From NCBI RefSeq assembly GCF_046602855.1, contig NZ_JBKINJ010000001.1, positions 1,984,001 to 2,048,000 of the forward strand: a stretch of DNA of 64,000 nt. The letters run 5' to 3'. Origin of the DNA: Gracilimonas sp046602855 (GTDB taxonomy: Bacteria; Bacteroidota; Rhodothermia; Balneolales; Balneolaceae). Below are positions 16,586-25,965 of this stretch, piece by piece. The notes beneath the pieces were generated by a model. That model made no database searches, had not been told where the DNA came from, and worked only from the letters and a program-made list of their open reading frames with translations. Every line of letters begins with the position of its first letter. Within the stretch, counting starts at the first letter, position 1. Made by a program: the position numbers and the translations under genes.

Positions 16586-17643
16586 TTCAGTATAAGTTTA
16601 TTTGCGATTTTGATGGCTTCTTTCGCAGATGCCGCCGATGCATCTGCCCCTATCTTTTTCCACAGATCGGGCACAATACTGAATGGATATCCCCCGACCA
16701 TAATTTTAACATCAGCAGTCTGCTCATTTTCTCTTACTTTCTTAATAAGCTTTGTTGCCCTATCGATATGCAACGGCATGGTTACAGATATTGCCAATAT
16801 ATCCGGTTTTTCTTCTTTAAGTAATTGAACCAAATGTTCATCGGGCATATTTGACCCCAGATAATGAGTATCCCAGCCTTCCATTTCAAAAAAGTCACTC
16901 ACCATTCTGATCCCAATTTCATGCAGTTCATCAGCTACAGAGCAAGCCACTAATTTCCTGCCCTTTTTATCCACGGAAAATATCCGAGGATACAAATTAG
17001 ACATAATAAGCTGAGTTGCAGCTGTACAAAAATGTTCATGGGCCACCGAGATCATGTTATTCTGCCAGAGAGCTCCAACCTCATACTGTGTCTTTTGAAA
17101 AATATGCTTATATATGTCTTTGATGGATTCACCCTTTTCTGCTAATTCCTCAATAAGGTCAGCGGCTTTTTTGCGCTCACCACCCAACAACAGATCAAGA
17201 TAAGTCTTTGCCTCTTCTGCCAACGGTTCACCGTCCCTCAAAAATGTTTTACTCTGTGAGGAATGAATCTGTAACGAATCTAAACCTGAATCAATAAACT
17301 CAACCAGCTTTTGTGCGTCATCCTGCTTTAGTTTTTGTTGGATCGCCTCCTTCATAAATGAGATACTCTCAATGAGATTACTCTCAGGTATGCCTCTTTC
17401 TTTGAGCATGGTACGAGCCCAATCCAGATAATTACTGAATAAGGCGCTACTGTTTACCCGAACAGCCTGTTCCAGGTAGTTAATATGAGATACAATATCC
17501 TCATAATATTTTTCCCGGCCTTTATCACCGTATTTTTCCTCCAGTTCAGGATGATTTTTAAAATGCAGCTCCGTTATTTCCTGAGCCAGCTCATGCCTGT
17601 GTTCCTTCAAGTTTGTAGCCGGTGTAAGCTTGGAATCTACCAT
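16582..17643 (-). CDS. Cobalamin-binding signalling protein with photoreceptor-type motif
   Basis: A 353-residue soluble protein. Residues about 1-130 are helical and of unknown fold; about 140-220 match the four-helix cap and about 228-353 the Rossmann-like B12-binding domain. The cap has W193 followed nine residues later by E203-H204, the W-x9-EH motif of CarH/LitR photoreceptors, which shields adenosylcobalamin in the dark. The B12 domain has ELHEIG with H241 as likely cobalt ligand (Glu replaces the usual first Asp), AISVTM and MVGGYPF. There is no MerR-type DNA-binding domain. Position just before a soluble kinase suggests light or B12 status is passed to that kinase. Confidence 0.85.
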   Translation of the reverse strand: MVDSKLTPATNLKEHRHELAQEITELHFKNHPELEEKYGDKGREKYYEDIVSHINYLEQAVRVNSSALFSNYLDWARTMLKERGIPESNLIESISFMKEAIQQKLKQDDAQKLVEFIDSGLDSLQIHSSQSKTFLRDGEPLAEEAKTYLDLLLGGERKKAADLIEELAEKGESIKDIYKHIFQKTQYEVGALWQNNMISVAHEHFCTAATQLIMSNLYPRIFSVDKKGRKLVACSVADELHEIGIRMVSDFFEMEGWDTHYLGSNMPDEHLVQLLKEEKPDILAISVTMPLHIDRATKLIKKVRENEQTADVKIMVGGYPFSIVPDLWKKIGADASAASAKEAIKIANKLILN

Positions 17644-17657
17644 AGAAATGGTCCTGT

Positions 17658-17957
17658 TTATGAAGTTATATGATCAAAGAATTCAACTTTAAAACTCCGT
17701 TTCACGAGTTTTAATCCTTTTGGGATAAATTGGTGGGACTCACTCCGATGATGCTTGTGCCTGTGATTAAATGACTCTTCGTCTTGCCGTTGATTAATTA
17801 ACCAAAATCCAGCCGGACTGCCCTGTGGTGATAACACATTGAGTCCTACAAAACCATCAGCGTTTTCTACAAATCCGGGTCTGTTTTTGAAAGCCTTGCG
17901 GACCTTAGCTTCCATATTATTTTTTACTTCAAATCTACTGATTGCTGTGAATTCCAT
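17658..17957 (-). CDS. ABM-fold protein (antibiotic biosynthesis monooxygenase / IsdG-like)
   Basis: A 99-residue protein with the dimeric ferredoxin-like ABM fold: SRFEVKNNMEAKVRKAF, then RPGFVENADGFVGLNVL and the FWLINQRQDEESF block. The C-terminal half is histidine-rich (HRHKHHRSESHQF). Family members include haem-degrading enzymes and small quinone-acting monooxygenases; which applies here is not clear from sequence. It ends 14 bases before the B12-binding gene and follows the large PAS kinase, so it belongs to the same transcript. In this setting it could act on haem, a tetrapyrrole or an oxidised product, but that is inference. Confidence 0.75.
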   Translation of the reverse strand: MEFTAISRFEVKNNMEAKVRKAFKNRPGFVENADGFVGLNVLSPQGSPAGFWLINQRQDEESFNHRHKHHRSESHQFIPKGLKLVKRSFKVEFFDHITS

Positions 17958-18025
17958 ATGCTGTAATTTTTCAATGTATTCTCGATTTCCTGTTCAATTC
18001 CCTTTTTATCATAACTTATATTATT

Positions 18026-20155
18026 CTATAGATTAGAATGTGCTCCCCTTTCCCGGCTTCCGAAATTAAAGCTTATTTCGAATCCATCTTTGGTCTCCAG
18101 ATCATAGTCTGCTCGCAGCTGTTGTAGTAATAGGTTCACAATTGTAAAACCCAGAGACGCTGAATCTTCGAAATCACTGCGGTCAAACCCCCGGCCATTA
18201 TCTAGGTACTTCACTTTATAGGCTTGTTGGTTTTTGGTTATATCCAGAATTATAACTCCATTCTCTTGCTCTTTGAAAGCATATTTCAGAGAATTTGTTA
18301 ATAGCTCATTTAACAGCATTCCCAAGGGGATGATCTCATTGATATTCATCTCTATATCATCGACCTCCAATCTGATGTCAATTTCTTCTTCTCCCTGTAG
18401 CGTATTAGTGACAGTTGTAACAAGCTCGGAGATATATTTTCTGACGTTTATTTGTGACAAGCTGGTACTCTTGTAAAGCATTTCATGAACTTTTGCAATC
18501 GCTTGAATACGATTCACACTTCGTTCAAGAGGTAAGCGATTTATACTGTCAACAGATAGTTCATCCAATTCCAAACCGAGGATTCCGGAAATTATAGCTA
18601 GGTTATTTTTAACCCGGTGGTGTACCTCTTGGAGCAGTACCCTATTTTCTTCTTCCGCCTCAACACGATCAGTAATATCCAGGCCATTGCCCAGAATATA
18701 TCTTTTACCTTTTGATTCGAAGTACGTACCAGAAATGTAATAATGATGTTCCTCGCCGACGGCATCCAGAAGTATTGTTTCATGTTCGGCATAGCCGTCA
18801 GTATAAATCTTTTGGATAGCTTGTTTGGCCTCGGCTTTTTTACTTGGTAATACGAATTCTAAAATGTTAGTATCCTGCAAATCTTCGGCCGGTTGCCCAA
18901 ATAGCTCTTCCCCATGTCGATTTATTCGGGCAAACATTAAATCCTCATTAGCCATAAAAAACAAGCCCGGAAGGCTGTCCAGGATATGATTTAGAAGGGT
19001 AACCTGCCGCTTGACCTCTTTTTCCAGCTGTTTTTGCTTCGATATATCTTGTTCGGTCATATCCCACTGAACACTGCCATCTTCGAGTCGCTGGGGAGTC
19101 CCCCTCCCATGAATCCATTTTTGGCGACCACTGGGGGTTTCTATTTTAAACGTTTGATCCCATGACGTCAGGTTCTCAGCTGAGGCTTCAATGGCTCCTC
19201 TCACTTTCTTATAATGACCATCGGATAACTGTGACCAGAGCACCTCTGTAGATCCCATCGCTTCCTGCGGGGTGATCTCAAACAGCTCCTCAATACCCTT
19301 ACTTACATACACCAGTTCATCGCTATTATCAGGATGAAGCCGATAACGAAGAATACAACCAGTAATATTATCTGCTATATTTTGCAACTGCTTCTGCTTT
19401 TCCAAAAGGTCTCGTTTGGAATGCATTTCCTCTGTGAAGTCTCTGAAATACACCGACAGCCCAATCTCACATGGGTAGGCGGTTACCTCTAACCACTTAT
19501 CTTGCGGGTCAAAATGTTCTACAAAATGGACCGTCACTTGCTCATTGAGGGCTTTATGATACTCATCGTGAAAATCAAGCTCGTGAGCCTCTCTGAATAC
19601 CTCCCAAAGATTGTATCCCATGACTTCGTCTTTGGCAACACCTAATATTTTTTCTGCTCTTTTATTCCAGTACCTGACGATCCAGTCATCATCCACGGCA
19701 AAGAACCCGTCATCGATGCGTTCAAGCATGCGGGTTTTCTCTTGTTCCGCTTCACTGATACGATCACGTTCTTGCTGCATCTGCTGCTCCATGGTCTTTC
19801 TATCCGTGATATCCTGCGTACTGCCATACAAACGCACGCAACGGTCATATTGCATTACAGGCTCGCCGACAACCCTAACCCAACAGGAATTTCCCTTGTC
19901 CGTAGTAATTTTCGATTCAAAGGAAAACGATCTACCCTCTTCAATAGCCTTGGCGACCGCTTTTTCCACTACGTTTCTATGGTAGCCCTTTTCGTAAAAG
20001 TCTAGTGCCGACTCTAAATCCGGTTGGTAATCAAGAGAAACTTCATGCAAGCGTTTCACCTGTTCAGACCAATAGAGCTGCTTGTCTGCCACATCGAGCT
20101 CCCAATGGCCTATTCTGGCCAGCTGGTAGGCTTGCTCTTTGTAATGATCGTCCAT
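18026..20155 (-). CDS. Multi-PAS sensor kinase of the HisKA_2 type
   Basis: I choose the ATG at 20153-20155 because GGAGG lies four bases before it; an ATG 18 bases upstream overlaps that site. The 709-residue cytoplasmic protein has four PAS domains in a row (roughly 10-120, 148-250, 260-370 and 385-500; each PAS/PAC pair ends near a DITDRK, DFTEE, DISKQK or DITDRV motif), then a HisKA_2 helix (LLQEVHHRVKNNLAIISGIL) and a HATPase with LLNELLTNSLKYAF and DNGRGFD. HisKA_2 kinases often serve light, oxygen or general stress responses. No LOV-type cysteine motif is evident. It heads the B12 cluster. Confidence 0.88.
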   Translation of the reverse strand: MDDHYKEQAYQLARIGHWELDVADKQLYWSEQVKRLHEVSLDYQPDLESALDFYEKGYHRNVVEKAVAKAIEEGRSFSFESKITTDKGNSCWVRVVGEPVMQYDRCVRLYGSTQDITDRKTMEQQMQQERDRISEAEQEKTRMLERIDDGFFAVDDDWIVRYWNKRAEKILGVAKDEVMGYNLWEVFREAHELDFHDEYHKALNEQVTVHFVEHFDPQDKWLEVTAYPCEIGLSVYFRDFTEEMHSKRDLLEKQKQLQNIADNITGCILRYRLHPDNSDELVYVSKGIEELFEITPQEAMGSTEVLWSQLSDGHYKKVRGAIEASAENLTSWDQTFKIETPSGRQKWIHGRGTPQRLEDGSVQWDMTEQDISKQKQLEKEVKRQVTLLNHILDSLPGLFFMANEDLMFARINRHGEELFGQPAEDLQDTNILEFVLPSKKAEAKQAIQKIYTDGYAEHETILLDAVGEEHHYYISGTYFESKGKRYILGNGLDITDRVEAEEENRVLLQEVHHRVKNNLAIISGILGLELDELSVDSINRLPLERSVNRIQAIAKVHEMLYKSTSLSQINVRKYISELVTTVTNTLQGEEEIDIRLEVDDIEMNINEIIPLGMLLNELLTNSLKYAFKEQENGVIILDITKNQQAYKVKYLDNGRGFDRSDFEDSASLGFTIVNLLLQQLRADYDLETKDGFEISFNFGSRERGAHSNL

Positions 20156-20271
20156 AGTGCCTCCATATGACAATGAAAGAGGTGATATTTAATATGTGCA
20201 CGGACCTAATTGTACATTTAAAGTACTGATTATTTAAACCAATTAACGGCCTATCATATTAATATGGGATT

Positions 20272-20290
20272 GTTAGTTACCCTAACTAAC
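20272..20290. promoter_or_regulatory. Perfect palindrome between divergent genes
   Basis: GTTAGTTA, a CCC spacer and TAACTAAC form a perfect 8-bp inverted repeat. It lies 117 bases upstream of the multi-PAS kinase start and 308 bases upstream of the divergent ferric-reductase-like gene. With no T-run it fits an operator for a dimeric regulator. The rest of 20156-20597 holds no gene I can see. Confidence 0.5.
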
Positions 20291-20597
20291 GGATATGAAA
20301 ATCAAATTCTCATAAAATTATAAGATATCATTAACAGTGATGTCCTTATTAGTTCTATACTTATAACATATCTGCACCATTCACTGGCTCTTTTCCTGTA
20401 TTCTTCATTAAAAGTTCATCACAAGGTCGTAATTAAAATTCCGTTATTCACCAATAATACGAAGACCTCTTGACCGAAAACTGTTAGCTCTCTTTTTAAT
20501 CTTCTAAAGAAATGATGGTGTTCTCAACTCATGGTTACGCATCGATTACTAACCGTTAGTCTTGAGAAAATGAGCAGTTTATGATCTTTCAGATAAT

Positions 20598-21914
20598 ATG
20601 GCACTATTAAACGGGGAAAAAATTATAGACAAAAGGAAGATTGGCCCACGCTTATTCTGGCTGCTCCCCTTGCTGGTTATCCCACTTTGGTTTACTGCCT
20701 ATCCTGAGACAACGCTCAGTCACAACACCAAGGGCTATTTTATTTATTCCAGTCAGCTTTTTGCCCTTACCGGATTCGCTTTTTTTGCGATCACATTTGT
20801 TCTGGCCGCACGTATTAAATGGCTGGAATCCTATTTTGGCGGATTGGATAAAATGTATCATACCCATCATAATATTGCTAAGGTTGCTTTTGTGCTGCTG
20901 TTGGTTCATCCAATTTTATTGGCAATAAGATGGATACCACAGGATATCGCCAAGACATTCTGGTATATCTTTCCCGTGCACCGACAATGGGCAGTCGATT
21001 TCGGCAGCTGGTCACTGTGGGGATTGATCATTCTTATGCTCTTGACACTGGTCATCAAACTTCCATATGACAAGTGGAAATTAACGCACAAATTTATGGG
21101 GGTTGTGTTTATTTTGGGCGCCATTCATCTGTTTTCTCTGGATAACTTGGCCTCTGCCGCTCCTTTATTATTTCTATATCTGCTCATCATATCTTTTGCG
21201 GCCGTAGCTGCTTGGGTCTATAGATCATTCCTTCAGGAATACATATTGCATAAGCCGGAGTTTAAAGTTTCAAAGGTTGACAGGCTGAGTGACCAAGTAA
21301 TGGAGATAACATTGCAGTCAGAAGAAGCCATAACTTTCACATCCGGGCAATTTTACTTTTTCAGTTTTATTGCTCCTGAAATTACCCGCGAAACCCATCC
21401 ATTTACAGTTTGCAGTGCTCCCGGCCGAAAGAAGATAAAAATAATGGTAAAAGCTCTTGGTGATTATACCCGGAACCTTTACAGAAATCTGGATACTGGC
21501 GCAAAAGCACTACTTGAAGGGCCATATGGCCGGTTCGATTACAAACAAGAATCTAAAAGTCAGGTCTGGATAGCCGGGGGCGTGGGAATTGCTCCCTTTC
21601 TTAGTTGGGTTAGACATCTGAAAGTTCAGCCATCGGATGTTGAAGCAGAATTATACTACTGTGTAGACACAAAAGAGCAGGCAGTCTATCTGAGTGAGTT
21701 CAAAGAATTCGAGAAACAATTCACCGGATTCAATATTCATCTGCTTTGTGCCGACACGAACGGTTTTCTGGATGCCCGGGATATTCCTGATCTTGCAGAA
21801 AAGGCAATTTTCATCTGTGGCCCCAAACAAATGAGACAGAAATTATTAAATGAACTTAAAATAATTAATGTGCCCAAAGGGAATATTCACTACGAGGATT
21901 TTGACTTCTTTTAA
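20598..21914 (+). CDS. Ferric-reductase-like transmembrane oxidoreductase
   Basis: A 438-residue membrane flavocytochrome. The N-terminal half (about 15-205) has six membrane helices of the ferric-reductase domain, with candidate haem histidines in HHNIAK/LLLVHPI and THKFMGV/GAIHLF. Residues about 215-310 form the FAD domain (HPFTVCSAPG) and about 315-438 the NAD(P)H domain (WIAGGVGIAPFLSW, FICGPKQM). It should carry electrons from NAD(P)H across the membrane to an external acceptor such as ferric iron. It is divergent from the B12 signalling cluster; a functional link is possible but unproven. Confidence 0.9.
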   Translation: MALLNGEKIIDKRKIGPRLFWLLPLLVIPLWFTAYPETTLSHNTKGYFIYSSQLFALTGFAFFAITFVLAARIKWLESYFGGLDKMYHTHHNIAKVAFVLLLVHPILLAIRWIPQDIAKTFWYIFPVHRQWAVDFGSWSLWGLIILMLLTLVIKLPYDKWKLTHKFMGVVFILGAIHLFSLDNLASAAPLLFLYLLIISFAAVAAWVYRSFLQEYILHKPEFKVSKVDRLSDQVMEITLQSEEAITFTSGQFYFFSFIAPEITRETHPFTVCSAPGRKKIKIMVKALGDYTRNLYRNLDTGAKALLEGPYGRFDYKQESKSQVWIAGGVGIAPFLSWVRHLKVQPSDVEAELYYCVDTKEQAVYLSEFKEFEKQFTGFNIHLLCADTNGFLDARDIPDLAEKAIFICGPKQMRQKLLNELKIINVPKGNIHYEDFDFF

Positions 21915-21969
21915 ATTGATAATGAACCGGGGATCAATTTAAAAGCCTCTCTGATCCCATTTTGCCGAG

Positions 21970-22494
21970 TCACGAAACCCTGGCTATGCCATTACCCAAA
22001 GACCTGGATACGTTTTCAGCTCTGCTTTTGATGGCAATTGCTTCGGCTCGTTTTTTTAGTTTTTGATTCATCAGGCTGAATCCCTCTCTCGTTTGCGGCT
22101 CTATCTTATTCCACAAAAACGGAACCAATATTCCGCTGAATTTTTCCCGTTGCCTGAAAATACACGTTTCTTTTCCCCTAACGTGAAGCTCAAAGATATG
22201 TTCACCGTCAAATATTCCGGGAATCCAAAGTTGTCCTTTCCAGCGTATCTCGTGTAAGTAATCGGCCTTTTTCACGATCGGTGTGAACTGCATTTGCTTC
22301 CCGCCAGGTGGTGAGATCCGAATATCCAGCTGCTCTCCTTCCTTTAATGTTCCGCGGGCTTCTGTTATAAAGGGATTCCACTCGTTGTACTCATCTAGAT
22401 CGACGAGAATATCCCACACTATACCAACTTCCGCATGAATGACAACTTCAGTTCTTAACTCTTTCATAGCTGAATCTTTATTGCTGAATTCCAA
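21970..22494 (-). CDS. SRPBCC-fold (polyketide cyclase-like) protein
   Basis: A 174-residue protein with the START/SRPBCC fold over residues about 12-150: LRTEVVIHAEVGIVWDILVD, LDEYNEWNPFI, a central IRWKGQLWIPGIFDGEH and FSGILVPFLWNKI. The family binds hydrophobic ligands in a deep pocket; the ligand is unknown here. ATG at 22494 or 22467 could be the start; only the second is needed for the fold. It is convergent with the ferric-reductase-like gene. Confidence 0.8.
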   Translation of the reverse strand: MEFSNKDSAMKELRTEVVIHAEVGIVWDILVDLDEYNEWNPFITEARGTLKEGEQLDIRISPPGGKQMQFTPIVKKADYLHEIRWKGQLWIPGIFDGEHIFELHVRGKETCIFRQREKFSGILVPFLWNKIEPQTREGFSLMNQKLKKRAEAIAIKSRAENVSRSLGNGIARVS

Positions 22495-22640
22495 ATACTG
22501 CTGAACACTTGCCGTAATTTGAACGGCTTTTGTTATTTATACCCTATGCCAGCATAACATTTATTTACCTGATGTTAAGACTATCTCTCCATAATTACAT
22601 ACAGAATATTTTAATCATTGGATGAGGCCGACTTTGATCA

Positions 22641-22678
22641 AAAAAACAAAGCCCATGTATGTTCCCATACACAGGCTT
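22641..22678 (-). terminator. Rho-independent terminator of the stress protein gene
   Basis: On the minus strand a 13-bp stem (22666-22678 with 22649-22661, two G-U pairs) closes a GGAA tetraloop and is followed by a T-rich tail (plus-strand A-run at 22641-22646). It lies 24 bases after the stop of the universal stress protein gene. Confidence 0.85.
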
Positions 22679-22701
22679 CAACTTCTATATCAACCGGAGG
22701 T

Positions 22702-23664
22702 TTAACCGGGTCTTAGTGTCATTAATGGTTTTTCGAGGTGTTGAGCCACAATGGCAGTTGTGGAACCTAACAGTACCCTTGCGATACCGGTTCTGCCATG
22801 CGTACTCATTACCACCAGGTCCGATTCTTCGTTTGCATAATCTGTGATCTCAGTATGTGCAGAAAAGCCTTTCTTCACTATACTTAATACCTTGACGCCA
22901 TCCTTGGTATCTTCATCATTTTTTACAAGGAAGTCATCAAAATCTACCTCGTTTCTCTTGATGCTGAGTTTCAGCTCAGGGTGCTCATTTAGATAATAAC
23001 TGATGTTTTCGATCAGTTTTTCATATACTGCCTTATCGTCCTCTATGGTCATTGGCATAACTTCCATGCCTAAGGTATAGGGCTCTATGATGTGCATCAG
23101 AACGATCTTGGCACCGAACGTCTTTGCCAGTTCATAGGCATCAACCAATGGTTTTGCAGATTCTTCTGAACCATCGACCGGAACCAGGATCTCGTTGATG
23201 GATTTTTTATCAAATGCTTTTCCGATACTCAACACAGGTTTTTCAGCATAACGGATCACTTTTTCTGTCAATCCGCTCCTGATGTCATCGGTTTCATGTC
23301 CACCTGTGTTCGCCATTATGATAAGATCATACTGACTCTTATTGCCCTGTTCTGCGATCACCTGCGCCGGTTTACGGCCTACCAGATTGATCAATTGTCC
23401 ACGATGTTCTTTGGGAATGTACTTCTCAGCCAGATCGTGTAGCTGTTCACTGGTTTGTTTCATCACTTTGGGATAAATATCCTTCTCCATATCAAATGGG
23501 ACCCCAAGGTGCTGCATACTTTCATCATAATAGCTGATAAGCGGTATTACGTGAATCAGATCGATTGTGCTGCCATACCATTCTACAAACTTAGCAGCCA
23601 TTTTGATCGCTTCAAGTGAAGCTTCGGAAAAATCGGTTGGTACAAGAATATGACGAGCTTTCAT
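22702..23664 (-). CDS. Tandem universal stress protein
   Basis: I take the ATG at 23662-23664, preceded by GGAGG at five bases, over one twelve bases upstream. The 320-residue product has two Usp domains: about 1-155 beginning HILVPTDFSEASLEAIK and about 160-320 beginning EILVPVDGSEESAK. The second ends with HGRTGIARVLLGSTTAIV, the G-x2-G-x9-G(S/T) nucleotide-binding motif. Such proteins bind ATP and support survival under stress. A second gene of the same layout lies directly upstream on the same strand, 84 bases away. Confidence 0.92.
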   Translation of the reverse strand: MKARHILVPTDFSEASLEAIKMAAKFVEWYGSTIDLIHVIPLISYYDESMQHLGVPFDMEKDIYPKVMKQTSEQLHDLAEKYIPKEHRGQLINLVGRKPAQVIAEQGNKSQYDLIIMANTGGHETDDIRSGLTEKVIRYAEKPVLSIGKAFDKKSINEILVPVDGSEESAKPLVDAYELAKTFGAKIVLMHIIEPYTLGMEVMPMTIEDDKAVYEKLIENISYYLNEHPELKLSIKRNEVDFDDFLVKNDEDTKDGVKVLSIVKKGFSAHTEITDYANEESDLVVMSTHGRTGIARVLLGSTTAIVAQHLEKPLMTLRPG

Positions 23665-23748
23665 CGCAACCTCCATGTTGATTAGCTGTTATTTTAACAT
23701 AACAGAAATCTGTGAAGGTTGAATGAAGAATTGCCCTACTTAAGACCC

Positions 23749-24729
23749 TTACTTTTCAAGGTCGGGTTTGATGGTGATCTGTGGCTTATTCAAGTGCTGT
23801 ATGACCTGTTCTGTAGTGGATCCAAGCAACATTCGTGACAACCCTGAGCGACCGTGCGTACTCATTATTACCAAGTCACCATTTTCATTGGAATAATCCA
23901 CGATCTCATGGTGCGCTGCTATCGATTTCAAAATAACAGTATCCATTGCTACAGAAGATTCTTTTCCATCTTCCGTCAATACAAGCGTATCCTCATACAG
24001 TTCATCTCCATCAACCACGCTGAAGTTGTGATCTTCATGATCATCAAAATAAGATTTGAGCCTGCTTTTTATCCCGCTGTAAACAGCTTTTTCATCGATC
24101 CCGAACGTAGTTGGTTCAATACCATGAATATCATGGCTGTACATTTCAATAACATTCAGCAATTCGATCTTGGCTCCGAATTTTAGGGCCATATCAAATG
24201 CCAGCGGAATGGCAGCTAAGGAATGCTCTGAAAAATCGCACGGAACCACAATGTTGTTGATCTTATCAAGAAGCATGGTCTCAGACATGGTCAGAACCGG
24301 TGTTTTTGATCTGCGGATGACCTTATCTGTGGCACTTCCATGAAAGAAGTCAGCAAAGTGGGCACCCCTTGCACTCATGATCACCAGGTCATAATTCCCT
24401 TTATCTATTTGATTCAGGATAGAATCAGACGGCTTGCGGTCGATGGTTACAATGTACTCACCGCGATTCTCTTTCTTCTTGATGTGCTTGTTCGCAAAAG
24501 TACTTAATTCCTTACGCTGACTTTCGATCAGCTTGGGATACACATCCTTATTCATATTCAAAGGCACGCCGATCTTGTCAAAACTGTCTCCCAGATATTT
24601 CGACATGGGAATCACATGCATCAGGTCTACAACACAGTCAAAGGAATCTATGAACAGATCAGCTGACGCCAGAGCGGCGTTGGATTTTTCGGAAAGATCG
24701 GTAGGTATTAATACTCGCTTAATATTCAT
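23749..24729 (-). CDS. Tandem universal stress protein
   Basis: A 326-residue protein with two Usp domains (about 1-150, beginning RVLIPTDLSEKSNAAL, and about 160-326, beginning NIVVPCDFSEHSLAAI). The C-terminal domain keeps HGRSGLSRMLLGSTTEQV, the ATP-binding signature. AAGGAG stands five bases before the ATG. It is clearly a paralogue of the gene that follows, and the two are likely a duplication expressed together. No special ligand can be named. Confidence 0.92.
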   Translation of the reverse strand: MNIKRVLIPTDLSEKSNAALASADLFIDSFDCVVDLMHVIPMSKYLGDSFDKIGVPLNMNKDVYPKLIESQRKELSTFANKHIKKKENRGEYIVTIDRKPSDSILNQIDKGNYDLVIMSARGAHFADFFHGSATDKVIRRSKTPVLTMSETMLLDKINNIVVPCDFSEHSLAAIPLAFDMALKFGAKIELLNVIEMYSHDIHGIEPTTFGIDEKAVYSGIKSRLKSYFDDHEDHNFSVVDGDELYEDTLVLTEDGKESSVAMDTVILKSIAAHHEIVDYSNENGDLVIMSTHGRSGLSRMLLGSTTEQVIQHLNKPQITIKPDLEK

Positions 24730-24832
24730 TATGACTCCTTTATTGATTTTACTCGTTTATTATAAAATAACTCAGACCAATACAATGTTACAACCCTATG
24801 TTATAAAAGTTTATATCATAAATTTTCAGCCT

Positions 24833-25963
24833 TTACTTATCCCTGAGGCGATCCAGTCCCCCAACCATTACAATTCCAACTAGAATTCCTATCACACCAC
24901 CCCACACATTTGGGCTGTCACTCTCTTCTGAACCGACCCATCCGGGTATATATGGTTTCGATCTGATCATTTTATTTTTGACCGTCTCGATCTCAACCTG
25001 CTTCATTTCGTCGAAACTGGAATCCGGACTCTTGACTTCACCAAGTCTCTTGTACTCGGGAAGGTCAGTATTCGGCGGATCCTCTTTGAGTGCCTGTGCC
25101 ATCGGGTCATCCATATAAACAACTTCTGAAACACTAACTTTTTGTACATACTCTCTGTGTTGATACGGCCAGATCACATAAAGAGAACCGATCAGAAACC
25201 CGATCAACACAGCTATAGTTTGCGGGTGATATCTTGAAAGCAACCAAGACAGAAAACGTGAGAAAAGCGCCAGTCCAACCACAGCTCCAAGTATAAAAGG
25301 CAGCAGGCCGATCAGTCCCTCAGAGGTTTCTACTCCACCCAGCATACCAATTTGTGACAGCAGGTAATCATATTTTCGCATGATCAGCAATAGGTATGAA
25401 CCGGATATTCCGGGCAGTATCATTGCACAGATAGCTATAGAACCACTTAAGAACACAAAGGCCGGATGTTCGGGAGTATCAGCCGGAACCAGAGATACGA
25501 TCCAGAAACCAAATGCTACTCCGGCAACCAGTGCCACTACTTCTGTTTTTGTAAATCGCTCAAGGGCTTTTATCAATATATATATGGAACCCAGTATAAG
25601 CCCGAAGAAGAGCCCGAATACGATCTCAGGATGTGTAAACATATACACCTGAAGGGGTACTACCTTGGTGAAAAAAGCAAGGGCGGCAAAGATACCGGCA
25701 AATAAAAAAACGAGAAACAGCAGATGGATCTCACTGAATGCTTCTTTCCATTTAAAGGTAAAGAAGAGTTTGATGAACCTGCCGTTCACACTTTTTATGG
25801 CGTTCAGCAATCGCTCATATATTCCAACGATCAGTGCCATGGTTCCCCCGCTTACGCCGGGCACAATATCAGCTGAACCCATCAAAAACCCTTTAAGTGC
25901 TAAAAATGGTGCTTCTTTAAAGGTGGTGACATCTTCAGATCGAGTCGTATTTTGATCAGACAA
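24833..25963 (-). CDS. DUF368 membrane protein, probable polyprenyl-phosphate translocase
   Basis: The frame has no ATG near the family start. The TTG at 25961-25963 is preceded by GGGGAG at seven bases, giving a 376-residue protein that starts two bases after pcm. The signature GFLMGSADIVPGVSGGTMALI lies near residue 25 and its repeat, MILPGISGSYLLLIM, near 185, typical for the DUF368 inverted-repeat fold with about nine helices. Recent work on DUF368 (PopT) proteins assigns recycling of undecaprenyl phosphate across the inner membrane. A hydrophilic part near 290-355 precedes the last helix and seems longer than usual. Confidence 0.85.
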   Translation of the reverse strand: MSDQNTTRSEDVTTFKEAPFLALKGFLMGSADIVPGVSGGTMALIVGIYERLLNAIKSVNGRFIKLFFTFKWKEAFSEIHLLFLVFLFAGIFAALAFFTKVVPLQVYMFTHPEIVFGLFFGLILGSIYILIKALERFTKTEVVALVAGVAFGFWIVSLVPADTPEHPAFVFLSGSIAICAMILPGISGSYLLLIMRKYDYLLSQIGMLGGVETSEGLIGLLPFILGAVVGLALFSRFLSWLLSRYHPQTIAVLIGFLIGSLYVIWPYQHREYVQKVSVSEVVYMDDPMAQALKEDPPNTDLPEYKRLGEVKSPDSSFDEMKQVEIETVKNKMIRSKPYIPGWVGSEESDSPNVWGGVIGILVGIVMVGGLDRLRDK

Positions 25964-25965
25964 TC

